Shown: positions 1 through 5,284, numbered from the stretch's first letter. The stretch: DNA of 5,794 nucleotides from an uncultured Aliterella sp. (GCA_905479905.1 CAJQOK010000021.1:1-5794), one strand, 5' to 3'. The notes: a model not told the origin generated them from the sequence alone. A program made the numbers and translations.

Positions 1-188
1 AAGTTAAGGCAGCTATGGAGGCGGGTATTGCCGTAGTAGAGAAGGTATACGGCGGGACTTTAGAATCTTGGGTAATTATCCCTCGTCCCCATGAAAACGT
101 TGAGGCAGTTTTACCTATTGGTTATGGTGATGATGTAGAAATGTTTAGAGAATCCCTGGATAGACCAGCGATTAGAGGAGCTAACTAA
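1..188 (+). CDS. ccmK4: Carboxysome shell protein CcmK4-like, 3' end only (BMC domain)
   Basis: This is the last 61 codons of a bacterial microcompartment (BMC) hexamer subunit. The frame begins at base 3 and ends at TAA 186-188; the 5' part lies outside the window. The visible part holds the second half of a Pfam00936-type BMC fold: an AAMEAGIAVVEKVYGG helix, then the segment WVIIPRPHENVEAVLPIGY, then a C-terminal helix with EMFRESL. The IIPRPHEN..AVLPI run matches CcmK4 of Synechocystis as I remember it better than CcmK2, whose equivalent reads HIIARPHENLEYVLPI. CcmK hexamers tile the facets of the carboxysome and surround the pore for bicarbonate and RuBP. In many beta-cyanobacteria ccmK3-ccmK4 form a satellite locus away from the main ccm cluster. 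Here the next genes are unrelated to carboxysomes, which fits such a satellite site. The family call is near certain; the K4 paralogue is likely, not proven. Confidence 0.9.
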   Translation, partial: VKAAMEAGIAVVEKVYGGTLESWVIIPRPHENVEAVLPIGYGDDVEMFRESLDRPAIRGAN

Positions 189-227
189 AGACTATATTTA
201 TTAAAAACATCACAAATTGCTAACAGT

Positions 228-252
228 GTAGAGATGCCTAAAACGTCTCTAC
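228..252. repeat. Degenerate GTAGAGA...TCTCTAC interspersed inverted repeat
   Basis: GTAGAGA (228-234) and TCTCTAC (246-252) are perfect inverted arms. A U-G pair at 235/245 extends the stem to eight, around a nine-base loop. The right arm reads ACGTCTCTAC. This is the outer part of the abundant cyanobacterial palindrome of the form GTAGAGACGT...ACGTCTCTAC, with a decayed centre. It sits between the ccmK4 stop and the glycosyltransferase start. It has no T-run after it, so it is a poor Rho-independent terminator, though it could protect the ccmK4 mRNA end. The link to the known repeat family is from memory. Confidence 0.55.
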
Positions 253-267
253 TATCAGTAATATTAA

Positions 268-996
268 ATGTCTCGTGTCTCAATTATTATCCCGACTCTT
301 AACGAAGCAAGCTGTCTAGAGCGTACTTTGCACCAGTTGAGTATTCTAAATCCTCCAGCAGAGGAAATATTAGTAGTCGATGGTGGTAGCGAAGATGAAA
401 CGGTAGCAATTGCTTATAAAGCAGGAATTAAAGTTTTAAGTTGCCAACCACCAGGACGAAGTCTTCAAATGAATTATGGCGCAAAAGCTGCTACAGGAGA
501 CATTTTGTGTTTTCTCCACGCCGATACTTGCGTTCCTGACGATTTGGTTGCGGTAATCGTTGCTACCTTAGAAGACAAACGTATTGCTGGAGGAGGGTTT
601 ATTTCGTTAATGACAGGTTTTCAAACTACCCGTTGGGGAGTATCTTTGCATAACTATTTAAAAACTTACTACGCGCCACTAATATTTCGCCCTCTCCTGT
701 TTTTTAAAGGACTACGCTTGTTGTTTGGCGATCAGGTAATGTTTTGTCGTCACACTGATTTCTGGGATTGTGGCGGCTTTAATGATGTACCTATATTAGA
801 AGAAGCAGACTTGTGTTTAAAGTTGGTACGGCTAGGACGTATTTGTCAAGTAAACCGAATAGTCACTTCAAGCGATCGCCGAGTAGCCCATTGGGGTACG
901 CTAAAAGCTACAGGCATATATCTTTATGTTGGAATATTGTGGGGTTTGGGTGTTTCACCTACCTATCTGAAAAAGTTTTACGAAGACATCCGTTAA
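268..996 (+). CDS. Family 2 glycosyltransferase, TIGR04283 type
   Basis: A 242-residue GT-A fold glycosyltransferase. The N-terminal strand SIIIPTLNEA (5-14) opens the nucleotide-sugar binding domain, followed by VVDGGSEDET (36-45). GRSLQMNYGAKAATGD (63-78) and FLHADT (82-87) follow; H84-A85-D86 takes the place of the usual DXD metal site. FGDQVMF (153-159), CGGF (168-171) and LEEADLCLKLVRLGR (177-191) supply the acceptor-side and probable catalytic E/D region. The order GR..QMN..G - LHADT - GDQ - GGF - E(E/D) - TS is that of the TIGR04283 family (rSAM/selenodomain-associated transferase 2), and the length is normal for it. Residues 217-231 are hydrophobic but short, so the protein is probably cytosolic or peripheral. 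The sugar donor and acceptor cannot be read from the sequence. The ATG at 268 has no clear Shine-Dalgarno, but the family motif starts four residues in, so the start is sound. The lipid kinase follows 67 bases on. Confidence 0.88.
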   Translation: MSRVSIIIPTLNEASCLERTLHQLSILNPPAEEILVVDGGSEDETVAIAYKAGIKVLSCQPPGRSLQMNYGAKAATGDILCFLHADTCVPDDLVAVIVATLEDKRIAGGGFISLMTGFQTTRWGVSLHNYLKTYYAPLIFRPLLFFKGLRLLFGDQVMFCRHTDFWDCGGFNDVPILEEADLCLKLVRLGRICQVNRIVTSSDRRVAHWGTLKATGIYLYVGILWGLGVSPTYLKKFYEDIR

Positions 997-1048
997 TTCA
1001 GGATTAAAAAAGAACAAGTTAGAATATGTAAGCGCGAGTTCTTTTCCG

Positions 1049-1053
1049 GGTGA
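1049..1053 (+). promoter_or_regulatory. Possible ribosome binding site for a TTG start
   Basis: GGTGA at 1049-1053 is complementary to the UCACC of the 16S rRNA tail and lies ten bases before the TTG at 1064. The kinase frame stays open upstream to at least 992 but offers no ATG, GTG or TTG between there and 1064. The first family motif (LIINPVSG) begins only eight residues after this codon. Both points favour TTG as the start. Confidence 0.4.
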
Positions 1054-1063
1054 GTTAAAAGCT

Positions 1064-2044
1064 TTGCAAACTCTTAAACGTATACGGCTAATTATTAATC
1101 CTGTTTCTGGCAACGACGAGCCTAATTTGCTGAAATTGCCAGAAATTATTGCGGCGATGGACGCAGAAGGAATTAGAGCCGATATAGCTTTTACAGATCC
1201 CGATAATTCCCCGGCTTTGATTGCTCTTAAAGCCATTGAGGAAGATTACGAATTAGTTGTAGTTGCGGGTGGAGATGGTACGGTAGGCGAAGTTGCCAAA
1301 GGTTTACTGCGATCGCCTATTCCGCTCGGAATTATCCCTATTGGCACGTACAATAATATTGCTCGTAGTCTGAGTATTCCCACCGATTTAGTTGCAGCTT
1401 GTCAGGTAATTGCCCAGGGTCACATTAAAAGTATTGATGTAGGTCAAGCTAATAACGAACATTACTTTTTTGAAGCGGCGGGAGTTGGGTTAGATGCTGC
1501 CCTTTTTCCCTTGGGTGAAGAAATCAAAGGCGGTCGGTGGGGACAACTATTGCAAGCGGCTAGATTAGCAATAAACTACAAACCACAACGGCTAAGAATT
1601 GAATTTGACCGCCCCATCGCCTCCGCCCGTGTACCGCCTCTAAAACGACGGTTTGCGAGACAAAAGCCCCTTGCTAGGCGCGAATTAAGGCTGTCAGCGC
1701 TATTAGTTGTAGTTGCCAATGGAGCTTATTACGGGACTGGTTTTACTGTTGCTCCCGATGCGGCAATTGATGATGGCTTACTCACAATTAGTATTTTCCG
1801 CAACTTTAGCAAATGGGAACTGATGCGTCACTTTTGGGCAATTAGCAAAGGTCAGCGTCACTACAGCCCCAAAATAGAAACCTATCGAGTTGCAGAAGTC
1901 AGCTTTACTTCTGATGTCAATATACCAGTTCATATTGACGGTCATCCCATTGGAGAACTACCTGTAACCCTTAAAGCAGTTAAAGATATTCTTAAAGTGA
2001 TTGTGCCAAAAACTACTGTAATTTTACCCATTTCTGGGGCTTAG
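1064..2044 (+). CDS. YegS/DgkB-type lipid (diacylglycerol) kinase
   Basis: A 326-residue ATP-dependent kinase of the diacylglycerol kinase catalytic family (TIGR00147/YegS-like). It is expected to phosphorylate diacylglycerol or a related lipid at the inner membrane face. Visible motifs are LIINPVSGN (9-17), the nucleotide-binding loop VVAGGDGTVGEV (66-77, GGDGT at 69-73), and IPIGTYNNIARSLSIP (91-106), where N98 replaces the Asp of the common GTxND; Asn or His there is also seen in related subfamilies. Next come the domain-swap strand EAAGVGLDA (137-145), NGAYYGTGFTVAPDA..DDGLL (219-240) and the C-terminal HIDGHP. Residues 185-209, between two C-terminal-domain strands, form a basic insert with nine Arg/Lys that could contact acidic phospholipid. 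TTG at 1064 is the most likely start. The gene lies 67 bases downstream of the glycosyltransferase on the same strand, so co-transcription is plausible. The in vivo lipid substrate is unknown. Confidence 0.87.
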   Translation: MQTLKRIRLIINPVSGNDEPNLLKLPEIIAAMDAEGIRADIAFTDPDNSPALIALKAIEEDYELVVVAGGDGTVGEVAKGLLRSPIPLGIIPIGTYNNIARSLSIPTDLVAACQVIAQGHIKSIDVGQANNEHYFFEAAGVGLDAALFPLGEEIKGGRWGQLLQAARLAINYKPQRLRIEFDRPIASARVPPLKRRFARQKPLARRELRLSALLVVVANGAYYGTGFTVAPDAAIDDGLLTISIFRNFSKWELMRHFWAISKGQRHYSPKIETYRVAEVSFTSDVNIPVHIDGHPIGELPVTLKAVKDILKVIVPKTTVILPISGA

Positions 2045-2138
2045 AGGTTGAAAGGCGATCGCTCTTTAGTAAGTTATTAAAAGCGCATCTTACTTAAATT
2101 ATGATTAATTGCGCGATCGCAACCCAACAGTTATTGAG

Positions 2139-2167
2139 CGTATGTCATACTTTAAATAACGTATGAT
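2139..2167 (+). promoter_or_regulatory. Probable operator/promoter of the toxin-antitoxin pair
   Basis: The region just before the antitoxin holds the perfect palindrome GTATG-T-CATAC (2140-2150) and a third half-site GTATGA (2161-2166). CGTATG occurs at 2139-2144 and again at 2160-2165, exactly 21 bp or two helical turns apart. TATGAT (2162-2167) is one base off the TATAAT -10 consensus. If it is used, the transcript would begin at or just before the antitoxin ATG at 2176, giving an almost leaderless mRNA; no Shine-Dalgarno is visible there. No good -35 is seen at 17 bp (TTGAGC at 2134 is 22 bp away). AbrB-type antitoxins usually repress their own operon through such repeats. Binding here is inferred. 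Confidence 0.45.
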
Positions 2168-2175
2168 AAAAATCA

Positions 2176-2409
2176 ATGTCTAAAACAAAAGTTGGGGGGC
2201 GTTACCAAGTTGTTGTACCTAAAGAAATTCGAGAAGCGCTTAACCTAAAACCTGGAGACTATTTAGAAGTCAAAGTTGTAGACGGGACAGTAGTAATGAT
2301 TCCTCAAGCCTCTTATACTTCGCGGCTTTTTGGCAAACATCGAGAAATTTGGCAACAAGAAGATGCAGTAACCTATGTACGGCGCGAACGAGAATCATGG
2401 CGCGATTAA
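2176..2409 (+). CDS. AbrB/MazE-fold antitoxin (VapB-type)
   Basis: A 77-residue antitoxin with an N-terminal SpoVT/AbrB swapped-hairpin DNA-binding domain (about 3-46). The diagnostic run is GGRYQVVVPKEIREALNLKP (7-26), followed by GDYLEV and a closing strand VVMIP (39-43). The C-terminal tail (about 47-77) is charged and rich in Trp and Arg (W59, W75, RRERESWRD). This is the part that in VapB proteins is disordered until it wraps the toxin and blocks its active site. The toxin gene overlaps its last 13 bases, the classic translationally coupled layout. Expected roles are neutralising the VapC RNase and repressing the operon through the GTATG sites just upstream. The ATG at 2176 is the first available start and sits three residues before the AbrB motif. 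Confidence 0.88.
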   Translation: MSKTKVGGRYQVVVPKEIREALNLKPGDYLEVKVVDGTVVMIPQASYTSRLFGKHREIWQQEDAVTYVRRERESWRD

Positions 2410-2843
2410 CAGACTTGCATGGATGCAAGGTTGGTTTAGATACCGCCGTATTTATCTATGCTTTGGAAGGTCATGTTACTTTTGGAACTCCCGCTACTAA
2501 GCTATTTGAACAAATTGAGCAAGGAGTAATTAAAGCCTCCGCTTGCGATTTAGTGCTGGCGGAGTTGATGGTTAAGCCTCTACGATTGGGTCAACAAGCG
2601 ATCGCGCAGGAGTACGCTAAAGACTTACCTCAGTTTCCTAACTTAAATTTTTGTGCCATAACTCAAGCGATCGTGATTGCGGCAGCACGGCTACGGGGTA
2701 GCAGTAAATTGGGTTTAATTGATGCCCTCCATCTCGCCGCTACAAGTGCCGATGGTTGCACAGTCTTTATTACTAACGACAGAGCAATTCAGCATCCAGA
2801 TTCAAAATTGACAATTCTTTTGTTGTCCGATCTTCAGGTGTAA
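2397..2843 (+). CDS. vapC: VapC-type PIN-domain ribonuclease toxin
   Basis: A 148-residue PIN-domain toxin, normal in length for VapC. The four acidic metal-binding residues expected of the fold are all present: D15 in GLDTAVFIY, E56 in LVLAELMV, D109 in GLIDALHLAA, and D128 in VFITNDRAI. An intact Mg/Mn-dependent RNase site is therefore likely. The frame is open upstream to an ATG at 2349, but that start would add 16 residues with no PIN character and overlap the antitoxin by 61 bases. ATG at 2397 begins the fold directly (MARLTDLHG...) and gives a 13-base overlap typical of coupled pairs. VapC toxins cleave defined RNAs, often tRNA or the 23S sarcin-ricin loop; the target here cannot be told. 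Two HIP1-like octamers lie inside the gene (2598, and one mismatch at 2667), so base composition shows no sign of recent transfer from outside cyanobacteria. Confidence 0.88.
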   Translation: MARLTDLHGCKVGLDTAVFIYALEGHVTFGTPATKLFEQIEQGVIKASACDLVLAELMVKPLRLGQQAIAQEYAKDLPQFPNLNFCAITQAIVIAAARLRGSSKLGLIDALHLAATSADGCTVFITNDRAIQHPDSKLTILLLSDLQV

Positions 2844-2934
2844 GCGTTGTTTGCTAGGTACGATCGCCTTAAATTGAATTGCTTACGCGATCGCACAACC
2901 GCCAAAATTTCCGCCGTCAATCTGTAGGTTGATC

Positions 2935-3459
2935 CTAAGTTGAACTAATTATTGCTTGTTTTATTTCAGCATCAGATTCCTTCTCAACCAAATGCTGCAC
3001 AACTAAAACTGAACAACAAGCATGATGAAGAACATAATTGCTTACACTCCCTAAAATCAACTCATTTATACCCGATCTCCCTCTACGCCCCATAACTATC
3101 AAATCGGCTTGCCAATTAAAAGCTAAATTGCAAATAGTTTGACCTGGGCTGCCGTGATTTTGACTAAATTCTGTACTAATTCCGGCACTAATTGCTTGAT
3201 CAGCAAGGATTTGTAAGAGTTTTAAACCTTGATTTTCAAATTCCTTATATTGTTGTTGATAAATCTCTAACGCTTTACTATTTAGTCCCGTATAGTATTC
3301 TCTCCCAAAACTTGTAGGCATTGGCATTCCATCTTCATAAGATAAAACGTGCAGTAGCATCATATCCGCCCCTGTACTTTTAGCTAAATCAAGAGCTTTA
3401 TCAAAAATAGTCTTACCCATTGGAGAGGAGTCAATAGCTACTAAAATTTTTGCAAACAC
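2935..3459 (-). CDS. Universal stress protein, UspA family (ATP-binding type)
   Basis: A 174-residue single-domain Usp, convergent to the toxin-antitoxin pair. The first strand AKILVAIDSS (3-12) carries the Asp (D10) that contacts adenine in ATP-binding members. LLHVLS (35-40) is the second strand. The motif G-2X-G-9X-G-S is complete: G124, G127, G137 and S138 within VMGRRGRSGINELILGS, followed by N141 and the last strand CSVLVVQ (149-155). These members bind ATP and act as dimeric stress or redox signalling modules in the cytoplasm; a partner cannot be named. Residues 41-62 form a loop with PMPTSFGREYY before a long helix, as in many cyanobacterial homologues. The start is GTG at 3459, supported by GGGAG seven bases upstream (3467-3471). 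About 20 charged residues follow the fold at the C-terminus (VEKESDAEIKQ). The AT-rich upstream region hints at its own promoter, but no clear -10/-35 pair is seen. Confidence 0.9.
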   Translation of the reverse strand: MFAKILVAIDSSPMGKTIFDKALDLAKSTGADMMLLHVLSYEDGMPMPTSFGREYYTGLNSKALEIYQQQYKEFENQGLKLLQILADQAISAGISTEFSQNHGSPGQTICNLAFNWQADLIVMGRRGRSGINELILGSVSNYVLHHACCSVLVVQHLVEKESDAEIKQAIISST

Positions 3460-3466
3460 AATAAAT

Positions 3467-3471
3467 CTCCC
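3467..3471 (-). promoter_or_regulatory. Ribosome binding site fixing the GTG start of the Usp gene
   Basis: On the minus strand GGGAG is followed by seven bases and then GTG. The next residues (FAKILVAIDSS) are the expected Usp N-terminus, so this site decides the start. Confidence 0.65.
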
Positions 3472-3593
3472 AATTATTTTAAGTGAGGTTTTCTTTTCTT
3501 ATTGTTTTGTAATCCTACAATTTTTTATGTTTTACTTAAAACTATGTTGCTCTACTCAAGACTACAAAAAGCTAATAGTTTTGTAACATTCAC

Positions 3594-3733
3594 CTAGTAA
3601 ACGTAGGAAAATCTGACCATCATTAATACTAACCCTACTAACATACAAACCCAGATTATTAACGAACCCCAGCTAACAGCTGACCTAACCGAGAGGGCTG
3701 TGTATTCTCACTAATCTTTTTGAGGATAGCCAT
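3594..3733 (-). pseudogene. Possible frame-broken small single-pass membrane protein
   Basis: Not a family I recognise. An ATG at 3733 has a perfect GGAGG (3741-3745) seven bases upstream. It opens a 24-codon frame, MAILKKISENTQPSRLGQLL then AGVR, ending at TAA 3659-3661. Just before that stop, the overlapping -1 frame (open from 3707 to TAG 3594-3596) encodes WGSLIIWVCMLVGLVLMMV followed by RFSYVY, a strong hydrophobic helix with a basic, aromatic end. That frame has no ATG, GTG or TTG before the helix, so it would need the upstream start. Joined by one frame change near 3671-3675, the two parts would give a protein of about 46-48 residues with a basic N-terminal stretch and one transmembrane helix. 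A one-base deletion, programmed -1 shifting at GGGG, or a sequencing error would each explain this. Alternatively the 24-residue peptide is complete and the helix is chance in AT-rich DNA. TATAGA at 3749-3754 could be its -10. Confidence 0.4.
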
Positions 3734-3740
3734 TTGTCTT

Positions 3741-3745
3741 CCTCC
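3741..3745 (-). promoter_or_regulatory. Strong Shine-Dalgarno (GGAGG) for the small ORF
   Basis: GGAGG lies seven bases before the ATG at 3733. It is among the best ribosome binding sites in the window, stronger than those of the larger genes, and is the main reason to treat the downstream short ORF as translated. Confidence 0.5.
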
Positions 3746-3896
3746 ATATCTATACATTCCTAATTTTGAATCTAACCTAAAAAAGATAGATAGCACGTTA
3801 TTTGTAATGAAAATTAATTGATCGGCAATGAGATTTACAATGTATATAATTTTTATCTAAAAGCGGTTTTTAAACTGAAATTCATTAACTTTATAA

Positions 3897-3931
3897 AAAA
3901 TCGCACCCATACTAAATATAGGTGCGATTTT
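3897..3931 (-). terminator. Rho-independent terminator of the Cys-rich protein gene
   Basis: The arms AAAATCGCACC (3897-3907) and GGTGCGATTTT (3921-3931) are perfectly complementary over 11 bp with a 13-base loop. On the minus strand the stem is followed by an uninterrupted T-run (complement of A 3895-3900), so it works best in that direction. It lies 82 bases beyond the stop of the gene at 4014-4325. It may also stop plus-strand transcription, since the plus side ends in TTTTAATTT. Its perfect pairing argues against the fortuitous plus-strand open frame that runs through it. Confidence 0.8.
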
Positions 3932-4013
3932 AATTTAGATATTAACTTAGTAAATAAAAGCGGCAAATCTGAAGCTTTAATTGGAGTAAAATACATTTTT
4001 TGTTGTGAGTATC

Positions 4014-4325
4014 CTATACGCTGGAACTACATCTATCTAACTGCGTACTTGCTGTATAGTTAACAGCTTGGTTGGATTCTACGGAAGATTGACTTATTTC
4101 ACAAACTAGAGGACGTGCTGTTACTACAGGCATTGCATCGGGTAAATTCATCATATCTTCTAAATTTTCCCAAGAAGGAGCAAAGGCGGGGATCGCCAAA
4201 TGACAAGCTTTCCAACCTCCGTGAACTGATCCATCTAGCAATTGGCACGTACCACCACGTCGTCCTTCTGACTTGTAATAACGGCAAGAACGGCAAGTAG
4301 ATACAAGGCTGTTTGAGTTTTTCAT
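4014..4325 (-). CDS. Conserved-looking Cys-rich small protein, unknown function
   Basis: A 103-residue protein. The N-terminal half carries four cysteines in the order C11-x2-C14-x12-C27-x13-C41, within CRSCRYYKSEGRRGGTCQLL and a WKACHLA segment. It continues with the motif FAPSWENLE (48-56). The spacing suggests a zinc knuckle or Fe-S site; which metal, if any, is not shown. From memory, similar CRxCRYY...GRRGGTC...GWKAC proteins are common hypothetical proteins in cyanobacteria. The tail (60-103) is low in structure, Ser/Val/Thr-rich and includes C75 and C99; it looks lineage-specific. There is no signal peptide or membrane helix, so it is probably cytoplasmic. The ATG at 4325 has only A/T in front and no Shine-Dalgarno, but the Cys motif begins ten residues later and no better start is seen. 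It is followed by a strong terminator at 3897-3931, so it is probably transcribed alone. Other frames over this segment are shadows. Confidence 0.75.
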   Translation of the reverse strand: MKNSNSLVSTCRSCRYYKSEGRRGGTCQLLDGSVHGGWKACHLAIPAFAPSWENLEDMMNLPDAMPVVTARPLVCEISQSSVESNQAVNYTASTQLDRCSSSV

Positions 4326-4828
4326 AAAAAATTTACTAATGAACTATCTATACCTTTTATTGTGCCTCTATGAGTAAATAGTCTTTTCTCAATCAGAGCA
4401 TTACTAGCTAAAGATTGTAGCGATCCCCAGGCTAAATTTACTTCATACTTTCTTTAGATTGTTATGAGATTACATAGGTTTCCAGCAATATTTCGATACA
4501 AAGTATCTTTCTAATTATAAATGTAAGTTAAATAGAGTGGGGATCAACGCTAAACAATTGCTAATTGCTGTAAAGTCAAATGCAATTTGCTAAAACAATA
4601 TATTAAGAGAAAGTAAAATTTAGCGGATATACACTCAAAATAAGTAAATAAATTATCATAATATTGCTATTTTTCCGTATTTTCTGGGTTGCACCTATGA
4701 AAAACTTAGAGTTTTAAAATAAAGAATCAGTAACTTTACGGACGAGGATAAATAGATAGTTAGCTAGGAGTATTCCTATAGATATACTTAATAATTTTTT
4801 AGCGGCACGCTTTAGTAATTTTTATTTA
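4326..4828. other. Gene-free AT-rich stretch
   Basis: About 500 bases with no supported open frame on either strand: ATGs here run into stops within a few codons and none has a ribosome binding site. It must hold the promoter of the Cys-rich gene at its left end. On the minus strand TATAGA lies upstream of the ATG, without a convincing -35. AGCGATCCCC (4419-4428) is matched by the near-complement GGGGATCAACGCT (4539-4551, three extra bases), so a long-range helix enclosing about 110 bases is possible. Short hairpins occur at 4765-4778 (TAGGA/TCCTA) and 4801-4811 (AGCG/CGCT). There is no HIP1 site. I see nothing that identifies a known RNA. Confidence 0.5.
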
Positions 4829-4869
4829 AAAAGCTTGTCGTCAATGGTAGGGAATGACGACAAGCTTTT
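4829..4869 (-). terminator. Strong Rho-independent terminator of the 59-residue gene
   Basis: AAAAGCTTGTCGTCA (4829-4843) pairs perfectly with TGACGACAAGCTTTT (4855-4869): 15 bp around an 11-base loop. On the minus strand the stem runs into TTTTT then AAATAAAAA, a good release tract, 58 bases beyond the stop at 4928-4930. On the plus strand the T-run is only four bases long, so minus-strand termination is its main job, though it could act both ways. Confidence 0.85.
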
Positions 4870-4927
4870 AATTGAAATAAGTTTTTATTGATGATATTCA
4901 GCAGCCTACTAAGTAATAGGCGTGGAT

Positions 4928-5107
4928 CTAGTTTAGAGCGATGCCTGGGCGATCGCTATTGTTACGGCTATTGCGATCCTCAATCGAGTTTTCCATCCCA
5001 TCAAGACCTACTTCGGCGGCGGTACGATTAAGCATTGATTGCTGACGATTCTTAACGATGTGATGGTGACGCATCATCAAAGCGCGGGCTTGTTCTTGTG
5101 TAGACAT
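4928..5107 (-). CDS. Small hydrophilic protein, 59 residues, unknown function
   Basis: Too short for many gene finders but well supported. On the minus strand GAGGA (5116-5120) stands eight bases before ATG 5107, the frame runs 59 codons to TAG 4928-4930, and a 15-bp terminator follows at once. The protein begins MSTQEQARALMMRHHHIVKN, then RQQSMLNRTAAEVG (21-34), then an acidic/Asn-Arg tail (IEDRNSRNNSDRPGIALN). Residues 3-32 are likely helical, with an H14-H15-H16 triplet and several Arg and Gln, which could bind metal or nucleic acid; this is inference. It has no Cys, signal or membrane segment. A HIP1 octamer (4949-4956) codes SDR in its tail. It is divergent from ffh with 232 bases between the starts. 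I have the impression that such small QARALMMRHH proteins occur in other cyanobacteria, but cannot name a family. Function unknown. Confidence 0.72.
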   Translation of the reverse strand: MSTQEQARALMMRHHHIVKNRQQSMLNRTAAEVGLDGMENSIEDRNSRNNSDRPGIALN

Positions 5108-5115
5108 AATCGGAT

Positions 5116-5120
5116 TCCTC
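5116..5120 (-). promoter_or_regulatory. Ribosome binding site of the 59-residue gene
   Basis: GAGGA within AGAGGAA on the minus strand, eight bases before the ATG at 5107. It is a good match to the 16S tail and the main evidence for this start. Confidence 0.65.
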
Positions 5121-5284
5121 TTTTTCTAGAAGTATGACAGTATTTTTTGCTTATACATTTACTATATCAAATAAATTCTGTAGCATAAGCTACTAAATTA
5201 AAAACTTAACAAAACTTTACAATATCCAGAGATTATCAGACTGCTCAACAATTAGATAAACAAAAGATTTAACCTGGTATATAA

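Larger units (their letters stand above)
872..4956. repeat. HIP1 octamers (GCGATCGC), seven dispersed copies
   Basis: Perfect copies lie at 872-879 (glycosyltransferase), 1309-1316 (kinase), 2055-2062 and 2113-2120 (before the antitoxin), 2598-2605 (vapC), 2887-2894 (vapC-usp gap) and 4949-4956 (59-residue gene). One-mismatch copies lie at 2667, 2860 and 5766. Seven in 5.8 kb is far above chance for an 8-mer, and the site is a recognised genomic signature of many cyanobacteria. None occurs in 2895-4948. The span given covers the first to last copy and is not one element. Confidence 0.9.

Noticed and set aside
813..1007. 64-codon plus-strand open frame inside the glycosyltransferase
   Set aside because: It is an out-of-frame shadow of conserved coding sequence with no family signal.
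955..1236. 93-codon minus-strand open frame
   Set aside because: It is antisense to the start of the lipid kinase and the end of the glycosyltransferase, both with clear family motifs, and has no recognisable domain.
2101..2166. 21-codon open frame before the antitoxin
   Set aside because: It has no ribosome binding site, contains a HIP1 octamer and spans the likely operator; nothing supports translation.
2349..2396. Upstream ATG extending VapC by 16 residues
   Set aside because: The extension has no PIN character and lies deep inside the antitoxin gene; ATG 2397 starts directly before the fold.
2840..2886. GTAAGC/GCTTAC inverted arms between vapC and usp as a terminator
   Set aside because: The stem is only 6 bp with a 35-base loop and no T-run.
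3507..3526. TTGTA-ATCC-TACAA hairpin followed by TTTTTT
   Set aside because: It is a 5-bp AT-rich stem, points along the plus strand where no gene ends, and is probably chance.
3818..4063. 81-codon plus-strand open frame
   Set aside because: It runs straight through the 11-bp terminator at 3897-3931, overlaps the end of the Cys-rich gene on the other strand, has no ribosome binding site and has an AT-driven Asn/Ile/Tyr/Lys composition.
4099..4300. Plus- and minus-strand open frames of 61-65 codons over the Cys-rich gene
   Set aside because: They are shadows of the frame that carries the ordered cysteine motif.
4690..4720. Six-codon leader-like ORF (ATGAAAAAC...)
   Set aside because: It has no ribosome binding site and no downstream gene on that strand to regulate before the terminator.
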